Source: Pseudomonadales bacterium
GTDB taxonomy: Bacteria; Pseudomonadota; Gammaproteobacteria; Pseudomonadales; IMCC2047
Length of the DNA stretch: 13,849 nucleotides
Direction of reading: 5' to 3'
Assembly: GCA_021736745.1 (NCBI GenBank)
Contig: JAIPFG010000048.1
Coordinates: 1 to 13,849, forward strand
Numbering within the stretch: position 1 is the stretch's first letter; every line of letters starts with the position of its first letter. This document shows positions 5,324 to 12,952 of this stretch, in pieces. Made by a program: the position numbers and the translations under genes. The notes under the pieces are model-generated. The model was not told where the DNA came from. It made no database searches and saw only the letters and a program-made list of their open reading frames with translations.

Positions 5324-7405
5324 TCACTCCACATAACGGGCGATACGGAACCCAAGGTCGTTACGTCCATCCATACCGTAATCACGGTAGGACAATCTGA
5401 GTTCAGTAATGCTACCATGCGCCCAACTGGAACCACGGATGACATAATATTTTCCCTCTTCAGGGCCGGTCGGATCGGTAACCGTCACACCCGAAACGGT
5501 CGATTTGGTCGCATAGAAGTCATTCACCCATTCCGATACGTTGCCCCCCATATCGTAAAGTCCATTTTGGTTGGGTGAAAAGCTCCCTACCGGGGCACTA
5601 ACCACATAGTTATCATCATATTCAGTGACAATCCGCCCGATGATAAAAGCCGCGGAACGGTCCGCATAGTTACCGGATTTTTCCACTGGCGGCAATTCCT
5701 CTCCCCAGGGATATTTAAGCAAGCCCCCTTTACTGTAACGTGCGGCCCAAGCCCATTCAGCTTCTGTTGGCAATCGATAACCAACCGCCTTGGTATCCAG
5801 CGCTACCACTGTATCATTCTCAACCTTATAAGCCAGCGGCAGGCCATCCTTTTCACTCAACCAATTGCAATAAAGCGCCGCATCCTGCCAACTCATTTTG
5901 ACCGCTGGTTGTAAATCACCATCGAGACTGTGCCCCTGAACATTACCTGAAGAATGCGACTTGGCATAACGGCGATACTGTTCATTGGTCACTTCTTTAG
6001 TCGCCAGATAAAATGCTCGACGAAGATTAACCTTAGTTAACGCTTCATTGGCACGTCTACCCGCCTCCCGCCGAGAAGCCCCCATAGTAAAGGAGTTTGG
6101 GCGAAACAGTTTCAATTTATCTCCGGCATGGCTGGTAATGATTGGCTTAATTGCATCCCATTTCGCCTGTTCTAATGTTTTCAGACTGACCTTGACCTCC
6201 TGATCAAGACCAACCCGCGGCGTAATTATTGTTTGATAGGTAACATATCCCTCTAAGCGAACCTCCAGCTTTTGCTTTTGCGTGGGCAACGAAAACACCT
6301 GGTTGCCGACTCCCAGATATCGTCCATCGATAAATACCTTAGCGTTTGAAGGCTGGCTGGTCACCTTAACCTGAGCCACGATAGGTTTCAGTTGCACAGA
6401 CAGCTCTTCTTCAACCGCTGACCTCACTTTTAAGTGATGTTTAGAGACTTGATATCCCGGCTTAAACAGGCTTATTTGGTATTCCTGGCCCGGCGCAAGC
6501 GTAATAGCCAGGGGTGTTTGCCCTCGAAACTCCCCATTGACCGTTACATTTGCTTCACTGGGCTTACTACTGACTCGCGCCAACCCATCCAACTTACTCA
6601 GCACCACTTCAGGTATTATTTCCGGTTGATTGGGTTCTACATTAAATGCTTGCCGCCATGGTTTGTATCCGGGCAGCGATATAAGTACTTCGTGTTCACC
6701 CGCCATAAGCTCCAGTGTTACTGGCGTTTGTCCACGCACAACACCATCCACCCAGACATCGGCACCTTTCGGTGAAGAGCTTACTTCATATTCACTCCAG
6801 GCAGGGGTCAATTCAATTCGTAAGGACTGTTTCCTGTGCATGCCTTCGACGATGAGCAACTGTTCTCCAGTTAAATAACGATCAGCCCTGATCTCAAAAT
6901 GCCGCTCACCCGGCTCAACCAGAAATCCATCCAAAGGTGTTTTTCCAACAATCTCCCCGTCCACTAAAACCTGGGCCTCTCTGGGAATGGATTCCACCGT
7001 TATCAACCCCGGCAATTTGCTCAATGTAAAACTAAACGTTTGATTTTGTGCTTGGGTGACCTGGAATGTTTGTTCTAAAGGCTGATATCCAGACACACTT
7101 GCTTCCAGTCTATAGTCACCGGTGCGCATCAAATAACGCTCTCCCACTTTAAAATGAACACCACCGTGAATTTGTAGTGACTGAGGCTCCGGCATCACAG
7201 AAATAAAGACAGAGCGTGCAGAAAACACATACCAAATCAAGGTGGTCAGGAGCAAAAGGATCAGAGCAAAGATTGCAGACACCGGTTTAATCCAAGCCTT
7301 TTTGGCGGCCAAGTCACGATCAACCGGAGTAAACCCTGTCGGCTGAATCAATGATTCTTTCGAATCCTGATCATTCTCATTATTTTTTTCGGTAGTCTCT
7401 GACAT
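5324..7405 (-). CDS. Inner-membrane protein with PEGA repeats and an FGE-sulfatase (SUMF1-like) domain, probably non-catalytic
   Basis: This 693-aa protein has an acidic, Asn-rich cytoplasmic N-terminus (1-35) and one TM helix at about 41-61. The periplasmic region starts with a degenerate PEGA-like unit (about 68-128). Four clear PEGA repeats follow at about 132-180, 203-252, 272-320 and 342-390, each with the V-x-S-x-P...V-x-V-D/N-G-x-x-x-G-x-T-P pattern and a late GY or Y. A FGE-sulfatase domain fills about 425-693, with SFTMGA, EVTNEQYRRY, YRLPTEAEWAWAAR, GLYDMGGNVSEWV, VIRGSSW and a final LGFRIARY. Both Cys that bind copper in true formylglycine-generating enzymes (in the segment after RGGS) are absent, so oxidase activity is unlikely. 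I infer a scaffold or glycan/protein-binding role. The start chosen is ATG at 7405, five bases after the TPR gene; a GTG at 7429 would overlap that gene by 19 bases and add NIIC-like residues before the hydrophilic N-terminus. No strong Shine-Dalgarno precedes either start. Confidence 0.9.
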   Translation of the reverse strand: MSETTEKNNENDQDSKESLIQPTGFTPVDRDLAAKKAWIKPVSAIFALILLLLTTLIWYVFSARSVFISVMPEPQSLQIHGGVHFKVGERYLMRTGDYRLEASVSGYQPLEQTFQVTQAQNQTFSFTLSKLPGLITVESIPREAQVLVDGEIVGKTPLDGFLVEPGERHFEIRADRYLTGEQLLIVEGMHRKQSLRIELTPAWSEYEVSSSPKGADVWVDGVVRGQTPVTLELMAGEHEVLISLPGYKPWRQAFNVEPNQPEIIPEVVLSKLDGLARVSSKPSEANVTVNGEFRGQTPLAITLAPGQEYQISLFKPGYQVSKHHLKVRSAVEEELSVQLKPIVAQVKVTSQPSNAKVFIDGRYLGVGNQVFSLPTQKQKLEVRLEGYVTYQTIITPRVGLDQEVKVSLKTLEQAKWDAIKPIITSHAGDKLKLFRPNSFTMGASRREAGRRANEALTKVNLRRAFYLATKEVTNEQYRRYAKSHSSGNVQGHSLDGDLQPAVKMSWQDAALYCNWLSEKDGLPLAYKVENDTVVALDTKAVGYRLPTEAEWAWAARYSKGGLLKYPWGEELPPVEKSGNYADRSAAFIIGRIVTEYDDNYVVSAPVGSFSPNQNGLYDMGGNVSEWVNDFYATKSTVSGVTVTDPTGPEEGKYYVIRGSSWAHGSITELRLSYRDYGMDGRNDLGFRIARYVE

Positions 7406-7410
7406 ACAGA

Positions 7411-8928
7411 TTATATTTTTTCCGTACACTGAATATTGATCGAGGGTGGTGGTTTATTGGCCGAGACAACAAACTCTCTGCGAACATCTCTAAAACCACG
7501 TCGTTTGCCCACCAAAATATAGCGTCCTGGCAATAGAGACAACTCGTGCCTGAGAAAATTTCCTAAGACACCTCTCTTAAACAGCGTTACTTCCGTTTGA
7601 TTATCGGAAGTAATTTCAACGCCAACCGGCATTTTCGCCCGCTGCATTAAAAGCTGTAATTGGCTGACCTGTTGTTGCAAACGAGGACCCGGTTGGACCA
7701 CTGTTGCCGCCACTTTTATTAAAGCGGCTGCTTCCTGATAAACAGCCTCAGTAGATAATCTTTCAGGCCGCTCAATCTGTTCTTGAAGAAGCTGATCGAG
7801 GCGAGCTCTGTTCGAAGTTTGTTGGCGACCTTTTTGCGCAAACAGTAGGCTGGAGTCCAGTTTTAGTGCCTCTTCGTACTTCTCCATAGCTGACTGCCAT
7901 TGCTCCTGGTCGATCAGCTGTTGTGCATGCTCCCGATAGGCAGTAATTTTATTTTGCGTGATACGATGCGCCACCTCCTCCAAGCCCGCTTGGGCTTCCT
8001 TAGAGCTCGGCTTCAGTCTTAACGCTTTCTGAAAAGCACTCTGGGCACGGCTAAACTCTGCTTGCTCCAGCGCACTAAGCCCCTTTGACATAAACCCATT
8101 AAAATCCCGTTCCAGAATTTTTTGTTTGAGCGTGGCCAGCTGTCTCTTGATCTTTGGCCACTCCGGATCAAGGGCTAACGCTTGTTCCAGCGAGTTCAGG
8201 GACTGATCAAGCTGACCATTTGCTTCTTCAGCCGCCGCTTGCTCACTCAAGCGGACAACCTGGTCCAAAGTGCCTGCCCGGTGCAACCCTTTGATTGCCT
8301 GAGGGTTATCAGGCTCAATTTCCAATACCAGTTCAAACGCCCTGGTTGCGTTCTCTGCATCACCAGCCTTTATCGCATCAAATCCCAGTGCCAACTTATC
8401 CGTAGTGACTCGCGGTAAACGGTCGAGCAGTTCCGTCAACTTGGCCAGTGCCTTTTGATAACCGTCCATTGCCTGGGTAAAGTCTTGCTGGCGATAAAAC
8501 ACATCACCTGACTTCGCCAACTCAGCTGCATCATTAAAATCTTGCGCACCCCATAGCTTAACCTTCGCTTCCTCCAGGACAAATTGTGCATCGAGCAGTT
8601 GCGCCAGAACCTCCTGTACATCCTTGCGTGCTTTTGCCATTTGTGCCTCTTGCCACGGCGATACTTGTTCAGTAGGAGGTTTTTTTACGATCGGGGTATC
8701 CAAATGTACGTCAGGTTTGATCACCATTTTCGGCAGAAACAGAAAAACTAAGATCACCAGCGCAGCGGCCAAAACAATGCAAGCGACTATCCATTTCCGT
8801 CTACCCAAGGAGAGCTCATTTGTTGCAGCGGATTGCGATAATTCGGGTGAGTGTGACGAAATCGCTATTTTTGCCGGTTTGATTTGTTCAAACTCTGGCG
8901 ATGTTGGCTCGTTAGTATCATGTGACAT
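7411..8928 (-). CDS. TM-anchored periplasmic TPR protein with a PEGA-like C-terminus
   Basis: This is a 505-aa protein. Residues 1-45 are hydrophilic and cytoplasmic, a TM helix lies at about 46-65, and the rest should be periplasmic. After a helical linker (about 80-125) there are about five TPR-like helical pairs between 130 and 390, with recurring patterns such as GDVFYRQQDFTQAMDGYQKAL, FSRAQSAFQKALRLKP and WQSAMEKYEEALKLD. A Gln-rich helix follows (about 385-430). The last ~70 residues are beta-rich (VGVEITSD...LPGRYILVGKRRGFRDVRREFVV) and resemble a PEGA-type carboxypeptidase-regulatory-like sandwich. The start is ATG at 8928, the only usable one downstream of an in-frame TAG; no good Shine-Dalgarno is visible. 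It precedes the PEGA/FGE gene by five bases, and both share a cytoplasmic tail, TM and periplasmic layout, suggesting paired scaffold proteins. The cargo is unknown. Confidence 0.85.
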   Translation of the reverse strand: MSHDTNEPTSPEFEQIKPAKIAISSHSPELSQSAATNELSLGRRKWIVACIVLAAALVILVFLFLPKMVIKPDVHLDTPIVKKPPTEQVSPWQEAQMAKARKDVQEVLAQLLDAQFVLEEAKVKLWGAQDFNDAAELAKSGDVFYRQQDFTQAMDGYQKALAKLTELLDRLPRVTTDKLALGFDAIKAGDAENATRAFELVLEIEPDNPQAIKGLHRAGTLDQVVRLSEQAAAEEANGQLDQSLNSLEQALALDPEWPKIKRQLATLKQKILERDFNGFMSKGLSALEQAEFSRAQSAFQKALRLKPSSKEAQAGLEEVAHRITQNKITAYREHAQQLIDQEQWQSAMEKYEEALKLDSSLLFAQKGRQQTSNRARLDQLLQEQIERPERLSTEAVYQEAAALIKVAATVVQPGPRLQQQVSQLQLLMQRAKMPVGVEITSDNQTEVTLFKRGVLGNFLRHELSLLPGRYILVGKRRGFRDVRREFVVSANKPPPSINIQCTEKI

Positions 8929-8979
8929 GTGTGGCGGATTTTTACTCTATCGGTTTGGAGCTCCTTAACTGATAATCGA

Positions 8980-9008
8980 CGCATACCAATAAGGAAATGG
9001 TTTAACAA
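8980..9008 (-). promoter_or_regulatory. Weak candidate sigma-70 promoter upstream of the TPR/PEGA/channel genes
   Basis: On the minus strand TTGTTA (9008-9003) is followed after 17 bases by TATGCG (8985-8980), with a TG one base ahead of the -10 hexamer (extended -10). Transcription would start about 45 bases before ATG 8928. The -10 match is poor. The 129-base gap at 8929-9057 is the longest within the block and is therefore the likeliest place for an internal promoter. Confidence 0.2.
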
Positions 9009-9057
9009 AAGCCCAAACAACTTGACTAAAACTGAGTTACTGGGGCGGTGAAAGAAC

Positions 9058-10275
9058 CTACTGATTTTTTGCAGGCATACCACCAGTCTCAGTCATGTAG
9101 ATATCATACAGTATGCCGCGCCATTGGTTATACTGATTATCAACCGTCCCGGTCAAGGTGACCGTGCGGTCTTCCAGTTCAATTACCTGCGGTTCAACTT
9201 CTGCTTCAAAGGATCCCCCCAGTTCCTGTAACGCCTCCTGGTGAATCTGTGATTCGGCTCGTTTATCCAGACCACTCTTGATCATATAAGCTCCGCCGAG
9301 GACACCAACTTGACCAGCCGCCCGAGTAGAGCCATCGCCTCCACCCGCAGCTGCAACACCGGCAAGCACCATTGCCGCACCCGCAATCATGCGATTACGC
9401 GCCTCTCTACGCAATTCCCGCAGAGCGACAACATCGTTGTAGGTCATCTTGCGCCATTCCCGATAAGGCTTCTCCATTTCCAATGCAAAAGAAGAGTAAT
9501 AATCCTGTAAAGTATCGATATACAGATAATCACGTTCTCGAATACTTCTTACACGTTGAAGCAAAGGATCATTATCCGGTGGTAATCGAACTAACTGATA
9601 ATAGCCTGATTTATCCTTCGTCATATACTCAGCAAAGGCTTCTTCCGAAAAACTCTGGGCAAATTTCATCTCCGACACCATACGAATGTCTTTCAACTTT
9701 TGCTCCTTTAATTTGTTGCGATACGCCAACAAATCATTAGCAATGCGGTTATAGATTCCTTGGAATGGATCCAACTGTTTATGTTTCTTTTCGTCATAAC
9801 TGTATTCACTGGCCATTTCTTCGTATTCACGCTTAAACCAAGTCTGTCCCTGAACATCGCGCACACTGATCTCAAGGGTCAATCGCTCCCCATCAGAATG
9901 TAGAATTTTGCCGCTGACATAAACATCCACGACCGACTCCACACTCGGGATAACACGTACGGCACCCCAACTCCCATTTTTCTGCAAGGTCTCGGTTAAT
10001 GTATAAGGAATATAACGAGACTCTGCACGCCTGATTTCAGGCAGCGTCACAGCTTTCTTGTCGGCTAGCAATTCATCGATACCGGGATCAAATATCAACA
10101 CACCGATATCTAACAAGTCATGTTCGGCAACCTCCTTCGTCGCATAATCCAGTGGCGTGATATCAGTGGTTTTTACCATTGTCGTAGAACATCCGGCGAA
10201 CCACAGGCCAAGCATTGCCAGCAGACTGTATTTGGCTACCCAACAGCACATTATTTTTAACTTCCGGCTAAACAC
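9058..10275 (-). CDS. Outer-membrane lipoprotein with a possible CsgG/TolB-N-like region
   Basis: This is a 405-aa lipoprotein. The signal peptide runs to a lipobox FAGC with lipid-modified Cys29 and Ser at +2, so outer-membrane sorting is expected. Residues about 55-165 read as an alternating alpha/beta domain: IGVLIFDPGI, then a helix with YIPYTLTETLQKNGSWGAVRVIP, then VDVYVSGKILHSDGERLTLEISVRDVQGQ. This order resembles the CsgG/TolB-N/LpoB fold in which a strand, a long helix and a VxGxI strand follow each other; the fold call is tentative. A charged helical stretch follows (about 175-300), then an Ala/Gly-rich segment (about 297-330, MIAGAAMVLAGVAAAGGG) that could insert in or sit on a membrane, and a Glu-rich C-terminal part. 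The start is GTG at 10275, with AGGA nine bases upstream; an internal ATG (residue 9) would also leave a working signal peptide. It lies 43 bases after the Ser-rich lipoprotein gene. Confidence 0.8.
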   Translation of the reverse strand: MFSRKLKIMCCWVAKYSLLAMLGLWFAGCSTTMVKTTDITPLDYATKEVAEHDLLDIGVLIFDPGIDELLADKKAVTLPEIRRAESRYIPYTLTETLQKNGSWGAVRVIPSVESVVDVYVSGKILHSDGERLTLEISVRDVQGQTWFKREYEEMASEYSYDEKKHKQLDPFQGIYNRIANDLLAYRNKLKEQKLKDIRMVSEMKFAQSFSEEAFAEYMTKDKSGYYQLVRLPPDNDPLLQRVRSIRERDYLYIDTLQDYYSSFALEMEKPYREWRKMTYNDVVALRELRREARNRMIAGAAMVLAGVAAAGGGDGSTRAAGQVGVLGGAYMIKSGLDKRAESQIHQEALQELGGSFEAEVEPQVIELEDRTVTLTGTVDNQYNQWRGILYDIYMTETGGMPAKNQ

Positions 10276-10318
10276 GAATATTTATCCTTATTGCCAATTA
10301 CCGAGCTCAATATACAGC

Positions 10319-11347
10319 TCATTTACTTTTTGATTTGTTTTTGTATTTACGATATTCATCCCAAAGTTTTTCCCTCAGTTCAGGGTCAGATTCGCGCATT
10401 GCTGCTTCTCGCAATTGCCGCGCCACCACATCATCATCGCTGCCATCCGGTATATCCGGTGGTGGCTTATAGGTGGTTGCCGTATGCTGGTAATCGCCTT
10501 CTCTTTGGTCACCACCTTCCGGGCGGGAGCCGGAACCACTGCCGGTTATCGGACCACCTGTTTCGGTATTCCCCTCAGAGGAGGCGGTTCTCTCTCCTCC
10601 AGTGGTTGATTCATCACCCCCTATATCGCCTTCCGGATTGATATCCGCATTACTGCCACGCGCATTTTCTTTATCACGCACATTACCTCGTTCACGTAAT
10701 ATCATTCCTTCAAACCGGCCATAGGATTCTTCAAGCCTTTGATCCAAAACGGCCACTTTTTCACCCGTCGTTTGCGCTCCACCTTCATTATCAGTGGTAT
10801 TTTCCTCACCACCCTGTTGTTCAACACCTTCTCCTGCGTCACCCGACGGCGGCAGAAGCAAGGGAAAATCTGTTTCTTCCGCTGCAGCCGATTGCTCACC
10901 TTGCTCTCCAGCACTTCTTGGGCTACTACCATAACCCTGTTGTCGCGCACGCTCGAATTCTTCCAGGGCATCGGAAAGAGTTTGATCCTCTGTCCCCTCA
11001 TTACCTACACTACCCGCTTCTGTTGAACCTTGTTGCTCATTCGATTTTCCTTTTTCTCCAGCCTGACGTTGTTTCCCTCCGGTTTTTCCCGATGTGCTGC
11101 TCTGTCGCGGCTGTGGTAAAGGATTATAACTACCGCCTGCGGGCGTACTGGCTCCAGACTGTGGTTTGGTCTCCCCACCCCCAGAAGAAGAGGATGAGGA
11201 GGAACTGCTGCTGGAACTGGACGATGAGGGAGAGGAAGAACCGCTACTGGAACTGGATGATGATGACGAAGTACTTTGGCATCCACTCAGGATGAGCGCC
11301 AAGGCAACCAAAGAGATTAAGCTGTTCATCCTTTTTGTATTCAACAT
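10319..11347 (-). CDS. Ser-rich low-complexity outer-membrane lipoprotein
   Basis: This is a 342-aa lipoprotein. The signal peptide has a Leu/Ala core and a LSGC lipobox (Cys23, Gln at +2). Residues about 25-58 are almost pure Ser broken by one Gly and one Pro, then GGG. Residues about 59-290 are disordered, Gly/Glu/Ser/Gln/Thr-rich and strongly acidic. The last ~45 residues form a charged helix (DDDVVARQLREAAMRESDPELREKLWDEYRKYK) that is the only part likely to fold. The layout suggests a lipid anchor, a long flexible tether and a C-terminal docking helix that could span part of the periplasm. The start is ATG at 11347, with AAGAAGAG about 10 bases upstream. It sits between the TonB-C protein (30 bases) and the lipoprotein gene at 9058-10275 (43 bases). 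Opposite-strand open frames here are composition artefacts. Confidence 0.82.
   Translation of the reverse strand: MLNTKRMNSLISLVALALILSGCQSTSSSSSSSSSGSSSPSSSSSSSSSSSSSSSGGGETKPQSGASTPAGGSYNPLPQPRQSSTSGKTGGKQRQAGEKGKSNEQQGSTEAGSVGNEGTEDQTLSDALEEFERARQQGYGSSPRSAGEQGEQSAAAEETDFPLLLPPSGDAGEGVEQQGGEENTTDNEGGAQTTGEKVAVLDQRLEESYGRFEGMILRERGNVRDKENARGSNADINPEGDIGGDESTTGGERTASSEGNTETGGPITGSGSGSRPEGGDQREGDYQHTATTYKPPPDIPDGSDDDVVARQLREAAMRESDPELREKLWDEYRKYKNKSKSK
11196..11264. repeat. Imperfect 33-base tandem duplication inside the Ser tract
   Basis: Bases 11196-11228 and 11232-11264 match at 28 of 33 positions, a period of 36 bases (12 codons). On the coding strand both copies contain the core TCCAGTTCCAG and encode Ser runs. 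The surrounding bases are trinucleotide-like. Such tracts commonly vary in length by slippage while staying in frame. Confidence 0.75.
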
Positions 11348-11377
11348 ATGGCTTCAACTCTTCTTAATGGCCCATCG

Positions 11378-12712
11378 CTAAAAATCAAAGATGTGCCGAT
11401 AAATAACACCTTTGGTCAACACCGGTTTCCCATCAATAATTCGAGGACGGTAACGGGTTGCCTTAATCGATTGTTGTACCAACGAATCCATCATATCAGG
11501 TGGTTCTGATTCCAATATCCGTACATCTCTGGCCCGCCCCCCGGGAGTGATATCGAATTTCGCTTCCACATAGCCTTGCTGCTTCTGTTTATCTCTTTCT
11601 TCCGACTGAAAACGATCAGCATCGAATATCAATGGGTGTGGTTTGCCAAAAACCCGCTCAATACGTTCGCCAGAATTATCGGTCGTGGCCAATATTTTCT
11701 CTGCTTCCTGGTAAGTTTTAATCGCCGATTCGCGCTTATTAAAATAAAAATACCAGTCCCCAAGTTTGACCAAAGCTTCCGCTTGATCGTTTGAGGTCCC
11801 CTGTGGATTTTTTTTGTAAAGTTCAACGCGACGCAATAGGGCAGTTTTCCCATCTCGATAGGGACTTAACATTGAATGGAAACGCTGATCCTGCTCTGGA
11901 ATATTAGGTTGGGTTAAACTAGTCGTTGTCTTCTGACTCGGATTAAAATAATTTGTAGGTGCAGAAATAGACATCTGATACTCAGCCAAGTGGTAGCTGG
12001 TGGAGACTTGACGAACCAAGGCATCATCCAATTGTAAGTCGTCCGGTCCAAAATTAGTTTCAATGATGGATATGGCGTGTTGGTTTAACTCCCAAGCTCG
12101 TAGCAGATGGGTTATGTTGGAACCTCTCTGGAAGGCGTCTAAATGCCATTCCACCATCTCCGATAGTGTTGCTAATAACTTCGGGTTGTCATCACCGTAA
12201 TTTCGGCGCTCTAGCTCATACAATAACTGCTGCTTATCGTTTGCATTTTTCCAGTCATTATCGGCAGAATAACTTTCCACCAAATGCCTCAACATGGGCC
12301 CTTGCGACAGACTATACAGTCCATGATTGATTCGATTGATATGCGCTGCGCGCTTAAAGGAACCGATTGCACTCTTGTGCTCACCTTGATTCTGATATGC
12401 CAACCCCAAGCCCATGAGTTGTTCCGACAAACGGCTATCATAGACACCATACTCGTTTTCAATAGCTATAATGGTCTTTTTATAGGTTTCCACTGAGCCG
12501 TGAAACGGTAGGGTCGGCTCTCGCCCTTCCATCGCTTCAGGCGTAATCATATTAGTGGGAAAATTTTCTACAAGCGCCTGATCTGGAGAGATTTTTTCAA
12601 TGTTAGGCCCTTTATCATCAGCGAAAGCCTGTAGCGCCCAGAAGCTCAATGTATAAAGGCTTAGCAGAAAACAAGGTAGGGGTTTAATACTTTTTGTTGT
12701 ATATCTATTCAC
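11378..12712 (-). CDS. Secreted TPR-like protein with a TonB C-terminal domain
   Basis: With the GTG start at 12712 the protein has 444 residues. It begins with a Sec signal peptide (basic NRYTTKSIK, then a Leu/Phe/Trp core, then QAFA, cut before DDKG at about 31/32). TPR-like helical pairs lie at about 75-130 (LMGLGLAYQNQGEHKSAIGSFKRAA) and about 320-350 (LVKLGDWYFYFNKRESAIKTYQEAEKIL), with a helical region between. The last ~65 residues match the TonB C-terminal fold: GYVEAKFDITPGGRARDVRILES, then QQSIKATRYRPRIIDGKPV. The cleavable signal and missing TM and Pro-rich linker mean it is not a classical energy transducer; TonB-C probably acts as a binding module. A longer frame from GTG at 12787 would bury the signal peptide behind 25 residues, so I prefer 12712, where GGTGGCGAAAGT precedes the start. 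It appears to be the first gene of the block. Confidence 0.82.
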   Translation of the reverse strand: MNRYTTKSIKPLPCFLLSLYTLSFWALQAFADDKGPNIEKISPDQALVENFPTNMITPEAMEGREPTLPFHGSVETYKKTIIAIENEYGVYDSRLSEQLMGLGLAYQNQGEHKSAIGSFKRAAHINRINHGLYSLSQGPMLRHLVESYSADNDWKNANDKQQLLYELERRNYGDDNPKLLATLSEMVEWHLDAFQRGSNITHLLRAWELNQHAISIIETNFGPDDLQLDDALVRQVSTSYHLAEYQMSISAPTNYFNPSQKTTTSLTQPNIPEQDQRFHSMLSPYRDGKTALLRRVELYKKNPQGTSNDQAEALVKLGDWYFYFNKRESAIKTYQEAEKILATTDNSGERIERVFGKPHPLIFDADRFQSEERDKQKQQGYVEAKFDITPGGRARDVRILESEPPDMMDSLVQQSIKATRYRPRIIDGKPVLTKGVIYRHIFDF

Positions 12713-12952
12713 ACTTTCGCCACCCAAAGAATAAAAGAGTGAAACTAGGGCTCCCGTAATATCACCACGACTAAGATATTCAATCACCGAAAAATATTAG
12801 CATCGGCGATACTATTCAAAAGATTTCAAGCCTTACGAAGACACGCCCACATGACCTCTGACCACGCTAAAAAACCAATGTTCCTTGAAGACGGTGATAA
12901 TTGTTATATCAGGCCACTACGATCAGAAATTTTCTCTCTGATCAAAGCCCCA
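12713..12952. other. Intergenic region between the DUF2333 gene and the TonB-C gene
   Basis: These 240 bases are AT-rich and hold no convincing gene. They contain a 7-bp inverted repeat (see 12921-12943) and a near-palindrome around 12895-12911 (TGATAATTGTTATATCA). A TAATAT hexamer is present on the minus strand at about 12799-12794, but no properly spaced -35 accompanies it. The region is the logical site for the main promoter of the block, although I cannot point to one with confidence. Confidence 0.4.
12921..12943 (-). terminator. Weak hairpin just after the DUF2333 gene
   Basis: GATCAGA and TCTGATC form a perfect 7-bp stem with a 9-base AT-rich loop, starting 10 bases beyond the DUF2333 stop. 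No run of T follows on the minus strand, so it is not a canonical intrinsic terminator. It could be a 3'-end stabilising hairpin or an operator-like inverted repeat. Confidence 0.3.

Noticed and set aside
5324..7405. Active formylglycine-generating enzyme
   Set aside because: The catalytic Cys pair is missing and no sulfatase target gene is in the window.
8865..9083. Minus-strand 72-codon frame across the gap before the TPR gene
   Set aside because: It overlaps the ends of both neighbouring genes in another frame and has no start signal or protein-like pattern.
9372..9740. 122-codon plus-strand open frame
   Set aside because: It lies entirely antisense to a well-supported lipoprotein gene and its translation shows no domain, signal peptide or sensible composition.
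11196..11264. CRISPR-like or regulatory repeat array
   Set aside because: There are only two imperfect copies, contiguous and inside a Ser-coding tract; there are no spacers.
11166..11381. Plus-strand acidic open frame rich in Glu, Asp and Leu
   Set aside because: It is the antisense of the Ser tract and Ser-rich lipoprotein signal region; its composition follows from the Ser codons and it has no upstream ribosome site.
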